DNA from: Syntrophaceae bacterium
Lineage (GTDB): Bacteria; Desulfobacterota; Syntrophia; Syntrophales; Smithellaceae
DNA: 64,000 nucleotides
Direction: 5' to 3'
Assembly: GCA_009773315.1 (NCBI GenBank)
Contig: WRPE01000005.1
Coordinates: forward strand, 1 to 64,000
Positions 9,324-19,650 of the stretch are shown here, piece after piece. How positions within the stretch are numbered: position 1 is the stretch's first letter; every line of letters starts with the position of its first letter. Both the position numbers and the translations under genes were made by a program. The notes under the pieces were generated by a model. It did no database searches, had not been told where the DNA came from, and worked only from the letters and a program-made list of their open reading frames with translations.

Positions 9324-10258
9324 AGCGGCAGCGCTTCGTCTTCGCCGGGTAAAACTTTTTTCATCAACGCGGCAAAGGGGCGCAGAAAAAAAATAAAAAC
9401 GCCAACAATCACCAGGTTCAGTAAAAAATGCGCCAAAGCGATCTGCTGGGGGACGCTGGTAGATAGACTCTTCAGGATTTCGATAAAAAAGGGCAGAAAA
9501 ATCAGGCAGAGCAAAACGCCGACGCATTTAAAAATCAGGTGAGACACGGCGGTTTTTTTACCGCTGATATTGGCAACGCTTCCGGCGAACAGAGCCGTCA
9601 CCGTCGTACCAATATTGGCGCCCAGAATAACAGGCACGGCATTTTCCAACCCGACCAGATCCTGTTGCGCCAGAACAGCCAGAATACTGATAGGTATCGA
9701 GGAGGCGTGGACAACGGCTGCAACCACCATCCCCACCCCAATTCCGAATAGCGGATTTTTGATCTGAGTAAAATAATTAATAAAAGAGGGTGATTGCTTG
9801 AGGGGCGCCGCCACCTGGCCGATGATATCCAGACCAAAGAACATCAGGCCGAAATAAAAAATCATTTCACCGGCGGTTTTCCATCCACCTCGGCAAGTCA
9901 GCCACAAAAGTCCGCCGATGGAAATGAAAAAAGGAGAAAATTCCGTAAACCGCCAGATGACAAACTGCACGGTCAGGGTTGTACCGATGTCCGCGCCCAG
10001 AATGATGGCCAGGGAACTGTAAAAGCTGATCAGACCGGCACTGACCAAACCAATCGTGAGCGCGGTTGACGCCGAAGAGCTCTGAAAGACGATCGCGGAG
10101 ACGATACCGGTGACCAACCCATAAAGTGGTTTCTCCACGGCATATTTGACCAATTCTTTTATCCTGGCGTCCATCATATGACGGACGGCGGCAGAAAGGC
10201 GAATCATGCCGACCAGAAAAAAAATGATGCCGCTTGCGGCGATCAAAGCTTCTTTCAT
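9242..10258 (-). CDS. Na/Pi cotransporter family protein, membrane part (frameshifted)
   Basis: Polytopic membrane protein of the NptA/Na-Pi cotransporter II family. It has two inverted halves marked by VFQSSSASTALTIG followed by ILGADIGTTLT, and VVHASSIP followed by ILGANIGTTVT, with about eight hydrophobic segments. Homologues usually continue into a cytoplasmic PhoU-like helical domain. Here the frame leaves homology after PGEDEALPL (near 9322) and ends about 27 codons later in non-family sequence, while the PhoU-like domain continues in the -1 frame (next feature). The second repeat has HASS in place of QSSS. Start ATG 10258 lies 20 nt after the rubrerythrin gene, without a clear ribosome-binding site. 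Confidence 0.8.
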   Translation of the reverse strand: MKEALIAASGIIFFLVGMIRLSAAVRHMMDARIKELVKYAVEKPLYGLVTGIVSAIVFQSSSASTALTIGLVSAGLISFYSSLAIILGADIGTTLTVQFVIWRFTEFSPFFISIGGLLWLTCRGGWKTAGEMIFYFGLMFFGLDIIGQVAAPLKQSPSFINYFTQIKNPLFGIGVGMVVAAVVHASSIPISILAVLAQQDLVGLENAVPVILGANIGTTVTALFAGSVANISGKKTAVSHLIFKCVGVLLCLIFLPFFIEILKSLSTSVPQQIALAHFLLNLVIVGVFIFFLRPFAALMKKVLPGEDEALPLWPEILKASATISSRSALWPESRLRVR

Positions 10259-10278
10259 TTAGCAAATCAATTTCGTTA

Positions 10279-10776
10279 TCAATCAACTTTTTTAAACATC
10301 TTGCCTTTGGCGCCGCAGACGGGGCAGGTTTCCGGCGCTTCTTTTTCTGCGGTAAAACCGCAGACGGGACAAACATAGTAGCTGTAAGCGTCTTTTGCAG
10401 CATCCGGAGAATCGAGCATCTGCTGATAAAGACGGGCATGAATTTTTTCCACGTCATTGGCGAAATTGAATGAACGTTCGGCCTCTTTGTGCCCTTCGGC
10501 TTTGGCGCTCTCAATCATCGCCGGATACATGCTCATAAACTCGTGTGTTTCACCGGCGAACGCTTCCTGCAAGTTCTCTTTAGTGGAACGGATGCCTTTC
10601 ATTGCCCGCAAGTGGGCGTGGGCATGGACCGTCTCCGCTTCCGCTGCCGCGCGAAACAGCCTGGCGGCCTGGGCAAATCCCTCCGCCTCCGCTTTGGCGG
10701 CAAACGCCAGATATTTACGGTTGGCCTGTGACTCACCGGCAAAGGCTTCTTTTAAATTGTCTTCCGTTTTTGACAT
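10279..10776 (-). CDS. Rubrerythrin
   Basis: Classical 165-aa rubrerythrin: an N-terminal diiron ferritin-like domain and a C-terminal rubredoxin-like FeCys4 site formed by two CPVCG knuckles. It reduces hydrogen peroxide in the cytoplasm of anaerobes. The start is ATG 10776 (MSKTEDNLKEAF), 5 nt after AGGAGA; the upstream ATG at 10782 sits right on that SD sequence. The two flanking downstream genes (Na/Pi transporter, ferritin-like protein) are on the same strand. Confidence 0.95.
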   Translation of the reverse strand: MSKTEDNLKEAFAGESQANRKYLAFAAKAEAEGFAQAARLFRAAAEAETVHAHAHLRAMKGIRSTKENLQEAFAGETHEFMSMYPAMIESAKAEGHKEAERSFNFANDVEKIHARLYQQMLDSPDAAKDAYSYYVCPVCGFTAEKEAPETCPVCGAKGKMFKKVD

Positions 10777-10950
10777 AATCATCTCCTTTTCCTTGTTTTT
10801 TATAATGGAATTCCTTTTATCATGACAAATTTATTGTAAAACCACAAGCGCAATGATTATGCAATCCGGATGCAAACCAAACAGAATTTCTGAACAAAGG
10901 ACACCGCCGTTCCGCTTCACAGCAGAAAAATACAGGTCATCAGTTTGTAT

Positions 10951-10980
10951 TTGACAATCAATAGTTTATTTGTTTATAAA
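10951..10980 (+). promoter_or_regulatory. Sigma-70-like promoter for the PilZ/kinase operon
   Basis: TTGACA at 10951-10956 and TATAAA at 10975-10980, separated by 18 bases, lie about 70 bases before the PilZ-protein ATG. The surrounding sequence is AT-rich. Seen directly as a consensus match; activity is inferred. Confidence 0.55.
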
Positions 10981-11051
10981 TTGTACGTAAATATGAAATC
11001 GGTTGTTATCTTAAACTTAATGTTCTTGTGGCTCGAAGGGTGGATAATATT

Positions 11052-13127
11052 ATGAAGGAAGAAAATGTTAGCCCCGCCGATTCAATGCTCCAAAACGTCT
11101 CCCCGCATAACGCCCTACCTTGGCTTTTTCAACATCAGAAACTTTTCATTACGGAGGATACCGACCAATCTCTGGCTCTAAAAAATCTGATTAACAAATT
11201 AAATTATATTAATTTTACTGATGGACACATATTTTTCCTTCTAAATCAGAACTACACCGGCGCACAAATAATGATTAAAGCCTATCCTCAACCCTGTGCA
11301 AAAAACGAGCTTGTTTCCCACTTGGACCCATCGGATACTTTAGCTTTGACGGACCTCAAAAACCATGGATTAAATAATCTGGTGATTGATGAAGGCCACA
11401 CAGCCATATTAGCCCCGGTTCAACTCATCAGCCTTGAAGGCGGTATTTTAAGAACAAGCTTGCCGGAGGTTAGTAAAATAAAAACTCTTCGCAAGATAAA
11501 ACGATTTCCATGTGATGCCTTAAATTGTAAAATCATCCAGGGTGATTTTCATGCACCGGGCCGATTAATTGATTTTAGCGCAGGAGGACTGGGAATCAGC
11601 CTCAACGGAAGGAAAAATATCAAGGGATTCGATGACTCAAAACCGGCTTTACTCAACATCAATCAAAACGGCATTCAAATATACTCCGGTTTGTGCCAAT
11701 GTGTTCGTAATGGAATAGATTCCCTCGACAATAAAGTTGTGTTCGTGCCACTAAACAATCAGTTTTCTCTATTCCCCAAAAGAGAAATGCGCAACGCTCG
11801 CCAACAGGTCGGGCCATCATTTTCAGTAAGCTTTCAACATCCATTTTTCAAAGGCCATATAGAAAGAGATCTATTCGATATTTCCCAAGCGGGATTTTCC
11901 ATTAAAGATAAAACAGAGGAAGATATTCTCCTGCCCGGCCTGTTCATACCGGACATATCCATCATTTATGCCGGCATTGTGAAAATGAAGTGTTCCGCGC
12001 AGGTTGTTTACCGGGAGGTGGAGGCTGAAACAAATATGATTAAGTACGGCCTGGCTATCGCCGATATGAATCTGGAGTCTTTCACGCATCTGAGCCAAAT
12101 TCTCGGAACATCTAATGTTAGTTACGCCAGCATCTCCACGGAAGTGGAAATGGATACTTTATGGGAATTCTTTTTTGATACCGGATTTATTTATGGTGAA
12201 AAATACAAAAATATCCAATCCTCCCGAAATTCCTTTAAAGAACTTTACAAAAAATTATACCATGACAATCCGGATATCGGCCGACATCTTTTATATAAAA
12301 AAAACGGCAAGATCTATGGACATATCGCCATGGTTCACGCCTATGAACATTCCTGGTTGATCCATCATTTTGCAGCGCGAAGAATGAGCAATCGTCTGCC
12401 CGGAATGACGGTATTAAAGCATATTTTTCAATATGCGGGATCGTATAACCGATTGCCGTCAGCGGGCATGAATCATGTGATGACTTATTATCGACCTAAT
12501 AATGATATCATCGAACGGATCTTCGGAAATTTTACCCGGCACTTAAATGACAGCAAGAAAAGTTCCGTGGATGTATTTTCATATATGCTGTTTCACAAAG
12601 AAAATTCTGCCAGGAAACTTCCAGATGATTGGGTTTTAAGAGAAATCACTCTCCGAGATCTATCGAAGTTGAAAGATTTTTATGAGTCGACTTCCGGCGG
12701 TCTATTATTGAGCGCCATCGGACTTGATGTTCCATCCGAATCGTTAAAAAAATCATTTGCCGACGCCGGCTTCATAAGGGAGTACCGGACATACTGTCTT
12801 TGCTACAAGGACAAACATATAGCTTTTTTTATCCTGGACCAATCGGACATCAAACTGAACCTCTCCGATTTAATTAACGGCCTCAAAATTATTATCACAG
12901 AACCGGACATATTGTCATGGGCCATGCTCGCTGCGGTCGTTAATGGCCTGGGCGGATATTATCCGGAAGCCAGTATCCCATTACTTATTTTTCCTTCCTG
13001 TTTTTTGACTCTGCAAAACATAACGGTGGAAAAGCAATATGCTCTGTGGATTCTGCACGCCAAAGCCTGTGATGATTTACTTGTATACATGAATCGACTG
13101 ATTAATCTTCAGACAAGAAGGCAATAA
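11052..13127 (+). CDS. PilZ-domain protein with long C-terminal acyltransferase-like region
   Basis: A soluble 691-aa protein. A PilZ-like signature begins near residue 150: KIKRFPCDALNCKII, then LIDFSAGGLGISL, matching the RxxxR...D/NxSxxG c-di-GMP-binding pattern although the first Arg cluster is irregular. A second, weaker PilZ-like barrel follows (DLFDISQAGFSI). The C-terminal 330 residues (from about EMDTLWEFFFDTGF) look like tandem GNAT-type folds by eye, a weak assignment. Start options are GTG 11028 and ATG 11052; ATG is preferred, with GGGTGG upstream. Its stop overlaps the next gene's ATG by one base (TAATG), so it is translationally coupled to the histidine kinase and is likely its partner. 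Confidence 0.7.
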   Translation: MKEENVSPADSMLQNVSPHNALPWLFQHQKLFITEDTDQSLALKNLINKLNYINFTDGHIFFLLNQNYTGAQIMIKAYPQPCAKNELVSHLDPSDTLALTDLKNHGLNNLVIDEGHTAILAPVQLISLEGGILRTSLPEVSKIKTLRKIKRFPCDALNCKIIQGDFHAPGRLIDFSAGGLGISLNGRKNIKGFDDSKPALLNINQNGIQIYSGLCQCVRNGIDSLDNKVVFVPLNNQFSLFPKREMRNARQQVGPSFSVSFQHPFFKGHIERDLFDISQAGFSIKDKTEEDILLPGLFIPDISIIYAGIVKMKCSAQVVYREVEAETNMIKYGLAIADMNLESFTHLSQILGTSNVSYASISTEVEMDTLWEFFFDTGFIYGEKYKNIQSSRNSFKELYKKLYHDNPDIGRHLLYKKNGKIYGHIAMVHAYEHSWLIHHFAARRMSNRLPGMTVLKHIFQYAGSYNRLPSAGMNHVMTYYRPNNDIIERIFGNFTRHLNDSKKSSVDVFSYMLFHKENSARKLPDDWVLREITLRDLSKLKDFYESTSGGLLLSAIGLDVPSESLKKSFADAGFIREYRTYCLCYKDKHIAFFILDQSDIKLNLSDLINGLKIIITEPDILSWAMLAAVVNGLGGYYPEASIPLLIFPSCFLTLQNITVEKQYALWILHAKACDDLLVYMNRLINLQTRRQ

Positions 13128-16018
13128 TGGAAGATAGTCCTCTTTATAACAGCATGCTTATTCAAAATTATCTGGAATATTTGAGGAATGATTATCCGGA
13201 TTTAAATATAGAGGACTTACTCAAAAACGCCGGCATTACCTTTCAGGAAATTGAAGACCGCGGACACTGGTTGACGCAGACACAGGTTAATCGCTTTCAA
13301 CAATGCGTCGATAAAGCAACGGGGCACCCTCATGTGGCCAGAGATGCGGGAAGATATGTGGCCTCGCCGAAGTCGTCAAGCATCTTTCGTCAGATTATTT
13401 CAAGTTTTTTATCGCCGGCAATCGCCTACTGGGCGGCGGAAAAAATGTCGTTGTCGCTCAGTCGCCACCTGTCATTACAAAGCAAATCCTTGGCTCACAA
13501 TAAAATTGAAATTGTCGCAAAGGTAAAATCCGATGTAAAAGAAGAGCTTTTCCAATGTGAAAATCGCATTGGAATATTTGAAGCGATCGCAAAATTTTAT
13601 ACAGATAAATATGCTCACGTCGAACACCCCCAATGCCTTCATCGAGGCGACAGATATTGCCGCTACATCATCTCATGGCAGGTATCGCGATCTTTAAAAT
13701 GGGAAAAAGCCAGTTTTTACGTTGCCATCTCAAGTTTGATTATTGTTCTCCCCTTTCTGTTTTTTTTAAATTTTAAAGATTGGTTAATCTTTTTCTTTTC
13801 CGCCGCCTTACTATCAACCGGCACGCTACTATTCAGTTCTTTAATCCGGAACAAAGAATTGGCCACAAATTTGAGTGACCAGGGACAAGCTGCCGACGAA
13901 GTTGTCAAACAAGTTAATCTTCGCTACAATGAAATTCTACTCATTAGCGAAATTGGTGAAGCGGCTTCCAGTATTCTCGACCCTGGCGAGTTATTAATTT
14001 ATATCGTTAATGCCCTGCAGAAACGCATACCTTTCAATCGGGGTATCGTGATGCTTGCCAACAAAGAAAGAACCCACCTGGATTACATTACCGGTTACGG
14101 TTATACATCTCAGGAAGAAGCGCTACTGAAAAAAACAAATTTCAACCTCACCAATCCGAACTCCAAAGGCGTGTTTTATCGTGCGTACAAGGAACAAAAA
14201 CCTTTCCTGATCAACAGTTTTCACGATGTTGAAAAAGATCTTTCGCAAAAGAGCTCCGGCGTTGCCAAAGAATTTAGTATTAATGCCTTTATTTGTGTTC
14301 CTATTGTTTACAAAGGGAAGTCGGAAGGCATTCTTGCGGTGGATAATACCATAGGAAAAAGTACGCCGACACAAAGCGACTTAAGCTTAATGATGGGTAT
14401 TGCCCATGAGATTGGCATCAGCTTAAATAATGCATTCTCCCATAAGAAACTTCAAGAAAGTGAAGAACGTTTCCGCAATCTGAGTAACAGCTCTCCTGAT
14501 ATTATCTATCAACTGGATCATGAAGGACGGATTAAATATATAAATCCCGCTTGGAAAGAGATCTTGGGGCAGGACAAAAATGACCTCGAGGGCAAACATA
14601 TTTCTGATTTTATACGTCAGGAAGACCATCAAGCGCTTACCGAAACATTGCAAAGCATTCTTACCGATAAATTGAGAGTCAGAGATAAATATTTTACCAT
14701 TTTCAATTCAAAAGGCTTGCCGCATTACATCACCCTGACCGGCGCGCCTGATTATGATGCAGAAGGCAATGTCATCGGAATCGTCGGAACGATTAAAGAC
14801 ATCTCTAAATTACGCAGTATGGAAGCACAGCTTCTGCAGGCTTCCAAGATGGAAGCCGTGGGTACTTTAACCAGCGGCATCGCTCATGATTTTAACAATA
14901 TCATTCAGGCGATTATGGGCTACAATCAATTAATGATTTCCGGCAGACTCGGCAACGAAACGGATATGCCTTACCTCAGCAGCATCGGGGAACTCCTCAC
15001 GCGGTCCCGCGAACTTGTCCGGCAACTGCTTCTTTTCAGCAGAAAGGTTGAACCCATCGCTAAAGCGATCAACATCAATGAAGAGATCAAAAGTATCCAC
15101 AGCCTGCTCGATAAATCGATTTCCAAAATGATCGAGATTAAAACCGATCTTAGCGAAGACATTTCCCTGATTAACGCAGATGCAAATCAGATCGGACAGA
15201 TCATCATGAATCTGGTCATCAACGCCCGCGATGCAATGGGTGACAGCGGTATCATTACGATCAGGACCGCAAATCTGGTTTTACATGAAAAAAACATGAT
15301 TGACGTCTTTCACATCGATCCCGGCACTTATGTTCAATTGTCTATTGCGGACACGGGCTGCGGGATGGATCCGGAAATGACGAAACGCATCTTTGAACCT
15401 TTTTTCACCACCAAGAAACCGGGCAAAGGCACCGGCCTGGGGCTGGCGGTCGTTTACGGCATTGTAAAAAACCACAACGGTTTTATTTACTGTGAAAGCG
15501 AACCGCATAAGGGCACAATCTTTTCCGTTATTCTTCCCGCTTCAGCGGCGGAAAGAGAACCGCAGAAGGTTCAAGAAAAGCCAAAGCAAAACGATTACGG
15601 CACGGAAAAAATACTTTTGGCTGATGATGAAAAAAGCATCCTGGAGACGGTTAGAGACACTTTAAAGTTATTTGGCTACCAGGTTGTAACGGCGGAAAGC
15701 GGCGAGGAGGCGTTGGAGATCTATCGCCACAAGAAAGATGAAATCGATCTGGTCATTCTTGACCTGATCATGCCGGGCGGCGGCGGCAAAAAATGTTTGC
15801 ACGATTTGCTGGAAATCAATCACAACGTCAAAGTGCTGATGACCAGTGGCTATTCCAGTAACCAGCAAATAGCAGATTTAAAACTCGCCGGCGCAGCCGG
15901 ATTTATTCATAAGCCATACCGACCCGAAGATTTACTGTTCAAGATCCGGGAAATTATTGATACGCGGAATCATTCTGAAGACGACCGGATTCCCTTGCAT
16001 AACAACAATGGCGTGTAG
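13127..16018 (+). CDS. Hybrid sensor histidine kinase (V4R-like, 2 TM, GAF, PAS, HK, REC)
   Basis: A 963-aa membrane kinase. The N-terminal region has a V4R/haem-NO-binding-like end motif ([13 protein letters not shown], about residue 170), followed by two transmembrane helices (about 195-245), a GAF domain (about 270-430), a PAS domain (about 445-560) and a HisKA H-box [11 protein letters not shown]. The HATPase has an N-box ([12 protein letters not shown]) and [11 protein letters not shown]. The C-terminal receiver has ADDE and the acceptor Asp in [10 protein letters not shown] plus a conserved Lys (HKPYRP). No dedicated response-regulator gene follows. It is coupled to the upstream PilZ gene. 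Its 3' end overlaps the convergent methyltransferase by 49 bp. Confidence 0.88.
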   Translation: MEDSPLYNSMLIQNYLEYLRNDYPDLNIEDLLKNAGITFQEIEDRGHWLTQTQVNRFQQCVDKATGHPHVARDAGRYVASPKSSSIFRQIISSFLSPAIAYWAAEKMSLSLSRHLSLQSKSLAHNKIEIVAKVKSDVKEELFQCENRIGIFEAIAKFYTDKYAHVEHPQCLHRGDRYCRYIISWQVSRSLKWEKASFYVAISSLIIVLPFLFFLNFKDWLIFFFSAALLSTGTLLFSSLIRNKELATNLSDQGQAADEVVKQVNLRYNEILLISEIGEAASSILDPGELLIYIVNALQKRIPFNRGIVMLANKERTHLDYITGYGYTSQEEALLKKTNFNLTNPNSKGVFYRAYKEQKPFLINSFHDVEKDLSQKSSGVAKEFSINAFICVPIVYKGKSEGILAVDNTIGKSTPTQSDLSLMMGIAHEIGISLNNAFSHKKLQESEERFRNLSNSSPDIIYQLDHEGRIKYINPAWKEILGQDKNDLEGKHISDFIRQEDHQALTETLQSILTDKLRVRDKYFTIFNSKGLPHYITLTGAPDYDAEGNVIGIVGTIKDISKLRSMEAQLLQASKMEAVGTLTSGIAHDFNNIIQAIMGYNQLMISGRLGNETDMPYLSSIGELLTRSRELVRQLLLFSRKVEPIAKAININEEIKSIHSLLDKSISKMIEIKTDLSEDISLINADANQIGQIIMNLVINARDAMGDSGIITIRTANLVLHEKNMIDVFHIDPGTYVQLSIADTGCGMDPEMTKRIFEPFFTTKKPGKGTGLGLAVVYGIVKNHNGFIYCESEPHKGTIFSVILPASAAEREPQKVQEKPKQNDYGTEKILLADDEKSILETVRDTLKLFGYQVVTAESGEEALEIYRHKKDEIDLVILDLIMPGGGGKKCLHDLLEINHNVKVLMTSGYSSNQQIADLKLAGAAGFIHKPYRPEDLLFKIREIIDTRNHSEDDRIPLHNNNGV

Positions 16019-16815
16019 GTGAAACGCCTGGGATCCACGAGGTATTTCTCAAGGTCGACATAAAACTGCCGATGGCCACCTGGATATTCCTCAATCAAGT
16101 CTCCTGATTTTTTTGCCGCGATTTCCAGTTTTTTAGTCCAGTTATACTTATCTTTTTCTCTGATTTCGCCAAAAATTAAGTTGTGGCCCATCAGTTCCAC
16201 GTCAATATTTTGAAAACCGTTGTCATACAGGAAGGAATAAAGCTTACGCCCGACAAACGTATCAAAGTTATACTGTTCATCAAGCGTTTTCATGATCTTG
16301 TCAAGCACAGCCGAAAGGGGCGCTGGCATGTCATAGTGCGTAAGACAATTGTAGTCCAGGTCGATCAGACACAGAGTGCCGCCGGGCTTCAGACAATTTT
16401 TGAGATTTCTTACAATATCCAATGCTTCCTTCCGGAAATACTCCAAAACAAACCGAACCCAGATCAGATCGAATTCACCCAGCTTATCCATCGGCTCACA
16501 CAAGTTCTGAAGGCTAAATGTAATTCCTTTTTTACCACCGTAATGTCCATGAGCGTATGATATTCTTTGTTCGGAAAAATCAATGCCCACAATACTGCCT
16601 TGAGGTTGAATCATGTCATAGAGCAGCGATGTGGTTCTTCCCGGTCCACAGCAGCAATCTAAAATCCTCATGCCCGGTTTGACGCCACACCAGGCGGCCT
16701 GCCTGCGTAATGCATCAGCGTCCGTTTTAATATCGAGCCGAATGGCTTCCTCTTCGCTTTCCATGAGATAATCGCTTGCTGCGTTAAATTTATTCACTAA
16801 TAATTTGTTTTGCAT
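15970..16815 (-). CDS. Class I SAM-dependent methyltransferase
   Basis: A 281-aa soluble methyltransferase with a Rossmann SAM-binding motif I MRILDCCCGPGRT, motif II acidic residue in VGIDFSE, and a post-motif LKPGGTLCLIDLDY. Substrate unknown; it resembles generic methyltransferase_11/UbiE-like enzymes. Start ATG 16815 follows GGGACGGATC. Its last 16 codons overlap the 3' end of the kinase on the other strand, but both proteins have intact cores upstream of the overlap. Confidence 0.83.
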   Translation of the reverse strand: MQNKLLVNKFNAASDYLMESEEEAIRLDIKTDADALRRQAAWCGVKPGMRILDCCCGPGRTTSLLYDMIQPQGSIVGIDFSEQRISYAHGHYGGKKGITFSLQNLCEPMDKLGEFDLIWVRFVLEYFRKEALDIVRNLKNCLKPGGTLCLIDLDYNCLTHYDMPAPLSAVLDKIMKTLDEQYNFDTFVGRKLYSFLYDNGFQNIDVELMGHNLIFGEIREKDKYNWTKKLEIAAKKSGDLIEEYPGGHRQFYVDLEKYLVDPRRFTYTPLLLCKGIRSSSE

Positions 16816-17038
16816 GATCCGTCCCTAGAGAAGAATTGAGATATCCATTGCGGATGACTGTTAAATAATGTTGTCCGCAGCAATCCATTGCCACCTTATC
16901 TACACGACGTTTTTAACAGATCTGTAGCATTCACGCAAGAAAATTGAATTGCCGGTTCCCAATAGCTAAAGACTCTGTAATGATTTTTGCTTTCATATCA
17001 GGGTAACAATCTCTCTTCTTCTGACAATTCTGAGATAC

Positions 17039-19582
17039 TTACCAAGTTATGATAAACGCAGCCCAATCGGACGGTCCATATCCCCTTTGAATCATTCCAT
17101 TCTGCGCCACTCTTAATGCATCGGCCGCACTGCCGCTTTTCCCCAGATTTTTATAAAACATCTCCATCAATACCGCTTTCGATTTATCCTCAACCTCCCA
17201 GAGTTGAGTCACTACCTGCGGGCTGACGGCATAAAGCCATGCGCTTGTTAAAGCCGGCATTCCCACACCCTTTGAAGATAAACCTCTTACCGCCCGGCAT
17301 GAGCTCAACACAGCCGTGCGCCCACTCAGTTGCAGGCGGAAAATATCACGAACGCTCAGACATCCATGACGTGATTCGGTTACAGCCGGAGGCAAACAGG
17401 AATCGAGCGGCGCCTCGTCCGTCAAATAGCAATTCAGGACAAAGTGAATAATATCATAGTCGCCGGTTAACTTTTGCAAATAATCACTGGATGAAGCGTC
17501 TTGGGCAACATAATCAGCCTGCGGAAATATTCTTTTCAGCGTCTTGATCTCCTCTCCGGCGCGCGCGACAGTTGGTTGTTTTTCGACACACGGAGAGTCG
17601 GCCAGGATGATCGCCTTCTTCTCTCCCGACATTGGCTTCTTTGCCGGCAGATGTTTCAGCAGGCTGGCATGGGACAGATGAAAAATCGTAAAACCGTTCA
17701 CCAGATAAGACCGCGCATAACGCATCGAGGCAAAAGGCAGGTTGTAAAGCGCTCCATGGGGCACAAAACCCACTCGGTCCCCGTAAACAAATGGAATAAC
17801 CGGTTTTAAAAATGTGTCGTAAAGTTTTTCAGCCAGAGCATTGGCCTGACTTCTATCCTTCGACATCATCGCATGGCCATGGGTGCGTATCAGCCGGTCA
17901 ACGTCGTTGCGGGACATCCTGATTCTTTCCTGATGGAATCCATTTTTACTGATCACCCAAATATATAAATATTGTTCTCCGACATAATAGGTAAAAAGAG
18001 TTGTATTATGATCCAGCAGTCGCTGAATATCGCCCATCTCCGGAGAGACAACACCGACGAGTAAATATAGAGCTTCGTCCTGCTCTTTAATCCAGGAAAG
18101 CTTTTCAACATAGGCTCTGCGAGATTTATCTATTTTATCAACCGTCTCCATAAAGACCGCGGCGCTGCCGACCGGTGATAAAAGCCTTTTGTGAAGCCTG
18201 GCCAATTGTTGACGATAAACGTACATTTGCTTTAAACCGTCCAAAACAACGGGTGTTTTCCCGATAATGTCTCTTGACAGCCGGTCGGCCATCATGGCCG
18301 CTTTTGATCGTTCGGCCGTTTTGAAAGCCCCTATTTCGTCGTTCTTTCCGACGTGCAGCTCTAGAAGCGCTTCGTAAATCGCCTGACGCTGGAAAGATCC
18401 GATTCCCCTCACGTCCTCATGACATAAAAGCCATGGGCCATGATCTTCCATCAGCGTCAGTGCCTTGTTCATGGCATTCATCGTTGGGTCAACGTCGCCC
18501 ATTCCTTGATAATGATGTGCAAGAATCATGTTCGCCCAGATCGAATAAAAAGCCAGCTGATACCGATCGGCGATTGTGGCAAGGGCTTGACCCGCTTTGA
18601 TCCCTTCGGACCTGTTTTTATCGAGGAGATAAACCTGATTGAGAAAAAAAATACCGTCGGCTTCACCCAAGTGATAATCGGTTTTCTGCGCTATGCTGAC
18701 AGCCGTTTCAAGATTTTTAACGGCTTCCGGCACATTTCCCGCGATCCCGTAAGCTAATCCCAGCAAATTGTGCACATCACATGCCATAGACGACGGGATG
18801 ATCTCCGGAAAATAGCGACGGACTTTTGTATTCAGAATATTCTTATTTAAAGCGGAAGCCTGCTCCAGATGCAATAGACCTTCGGAAATATTCCGACGGA
18901 TATTTTGATAAAAGCCCTCATCGAAATCCGACAGACCTAGTCGGCCGGATACGGCCGGAAAGTAATCCGCCAGGATCAGTGTCATGCCATATCCCAGCTC
19001 GGTATCGCGCCTGAGCGCCAGCAAGTCCGGATTGTTGGAATCGTTTGGATTGGCCGCCAGGGCTTGTCCGAAGTATTTACGCGCCTTGGCATAATCGCCA
19101 TTTTTTAAATGGTAATTGCCGTAATTATAGAAGATAAATGCATTGAAGGGACCCTTGGACCATTTTTTTCCCTGCTCTTCCAGAGCGCGGTAAGCCGTTT
19201 GAAGGTTGCCCAAGCGGACCAGCACAGATATTTTTCGGCTGAAAGCAGTTCCTTCCCCAAGGGCATTGTTCCGTTTACGAAATTCATCAATCGCGCGGTT
19301 GAAAAAATGAATGGACCGTTCCTGATCGCCGGCTGACTCAAAATGGGTTGCCACACGGATGAAAATATAAGGCACAGCCCAGTCCAGCATGAGGCTTGCG
19401 CTTTTGATCGAATTGGCTTCACGGGTTGGAATATCCGCGTCATAAGGACCATTGAGTTCAATTGGAACTAAAAAAGCAGGAGGCGTCGGCATGGTTTCCA
19501 TCAAGTTGGCACAACCCCAAAAACCCATCAGGAATACCATCAAGAGAAACCATTGTATCCGGCAAAAAAAAGAATGACGCAT
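17039..19582 (-). CDS. TPR-CHAT lipoprotein, probably protease-dead
   Basis: An 847-aa predicted lipoprotein (hydrophobic leader, lipobox-like GFWGC at about residue 24). The middle contains TPR-type helical repeats (for example NAFIFYNYGNYHLKNGDYAKA). The C-terminal third is a CHAT (caspase-like) domain: FTYYVGEQYLYIWVI, VPHGALYNLPFASM, then IIHFVLNCYL and TAVLSSCRAVRG. CHAT proteases use a His in an xTHGx motif and a Cys in LSxC. The Cys is present, but the THG position reads LNC, so the catalytic His appears to be Asn. Start ATG 19582 is preferred over the TTG two codons upstream. No partner gene is evident. Confidence 0.8.
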   Translation of the reverse strand: MRHSFFCRIQWFLLMVFLMGFWGCANLMETMPTPPAFLVPIELNGPYDADIPTREANSIKSASLMLDWAVPYIFIRVATHFESAGDQERSIHFFNRAIDEFRKRNNALGEGTAFSRKISVLVRLGNLQTAYRALEEQGKKWSKGPFNAFIFYNYGNYHLKNGDYAKARKYFGQALAANPNDSNNPDLLALRRDTELGYGMTLILADYFPAVSGRLGLSDFDEGFYQNIRRNISEGLLHLEQASALNKNILNTKVRRYFPEIIPSSMACDVHNLLGLAYGIAGNVPEAVKNLETAVSIAQKTDYHLGEADGIFFLNQVYLLDKNRSEGIKAGQALATIADRYQLAFYSIWANMILAHHYQGMGDVDPTMNAMNKALTLMEDHGPWLLCHEDVRGIGSFQRQAIYEALLELHVGKNDEIGAFKTAERSKAAMMADRLSRDIIGKTPVVLDGLKQMYVYRQQLARLHKRLLSPVGSAAVFMETVDKIDKSRRAYVEKLSWIKEQDEALYLLVGVVSPEMGDIQRLLDHNTTLFTYYVGEQYLYIWVISKNGFHQERIRMSRNDVDRLIRTHGHAMMSKDRSQANALAEKLYDTFLKPVIPFVYGDRVGFVPHGALYNLPFASMRYARSYLVNGFTIFHLSHASLLKHLPAKKPMSGEKKAIILADSPCVEKQPTVARAGEEIKTLKRIFPQADYVAQDASSSDYLQKLTGDYDIIHFVLNCYLTDEAPLDSCLPPAVTESRHGCLSVRDIFRLQLSGRTAVLSSCRAVRGLSSKGVGMPALTSAWLYAVSPQVVTQLWEVEDKSKAVLMEMFYKNLGKSGSAADALRVAQNGMIQRGYGPSDWAAFIITW

Positions 19583-19650
19583 GATCAAGTCCGCTTTATT
19601 CTGAACGGGTAAAAACAGGTCTGCTCTTCGCCAGGGTCTGCCGCGCTATG

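Noticed and set aside
9300-9340. Programmed -1 frameshift in the Na/Pi gene
   Set aside because: No X-XXY-YYZ slippery site or downstream stem seen at the junction.
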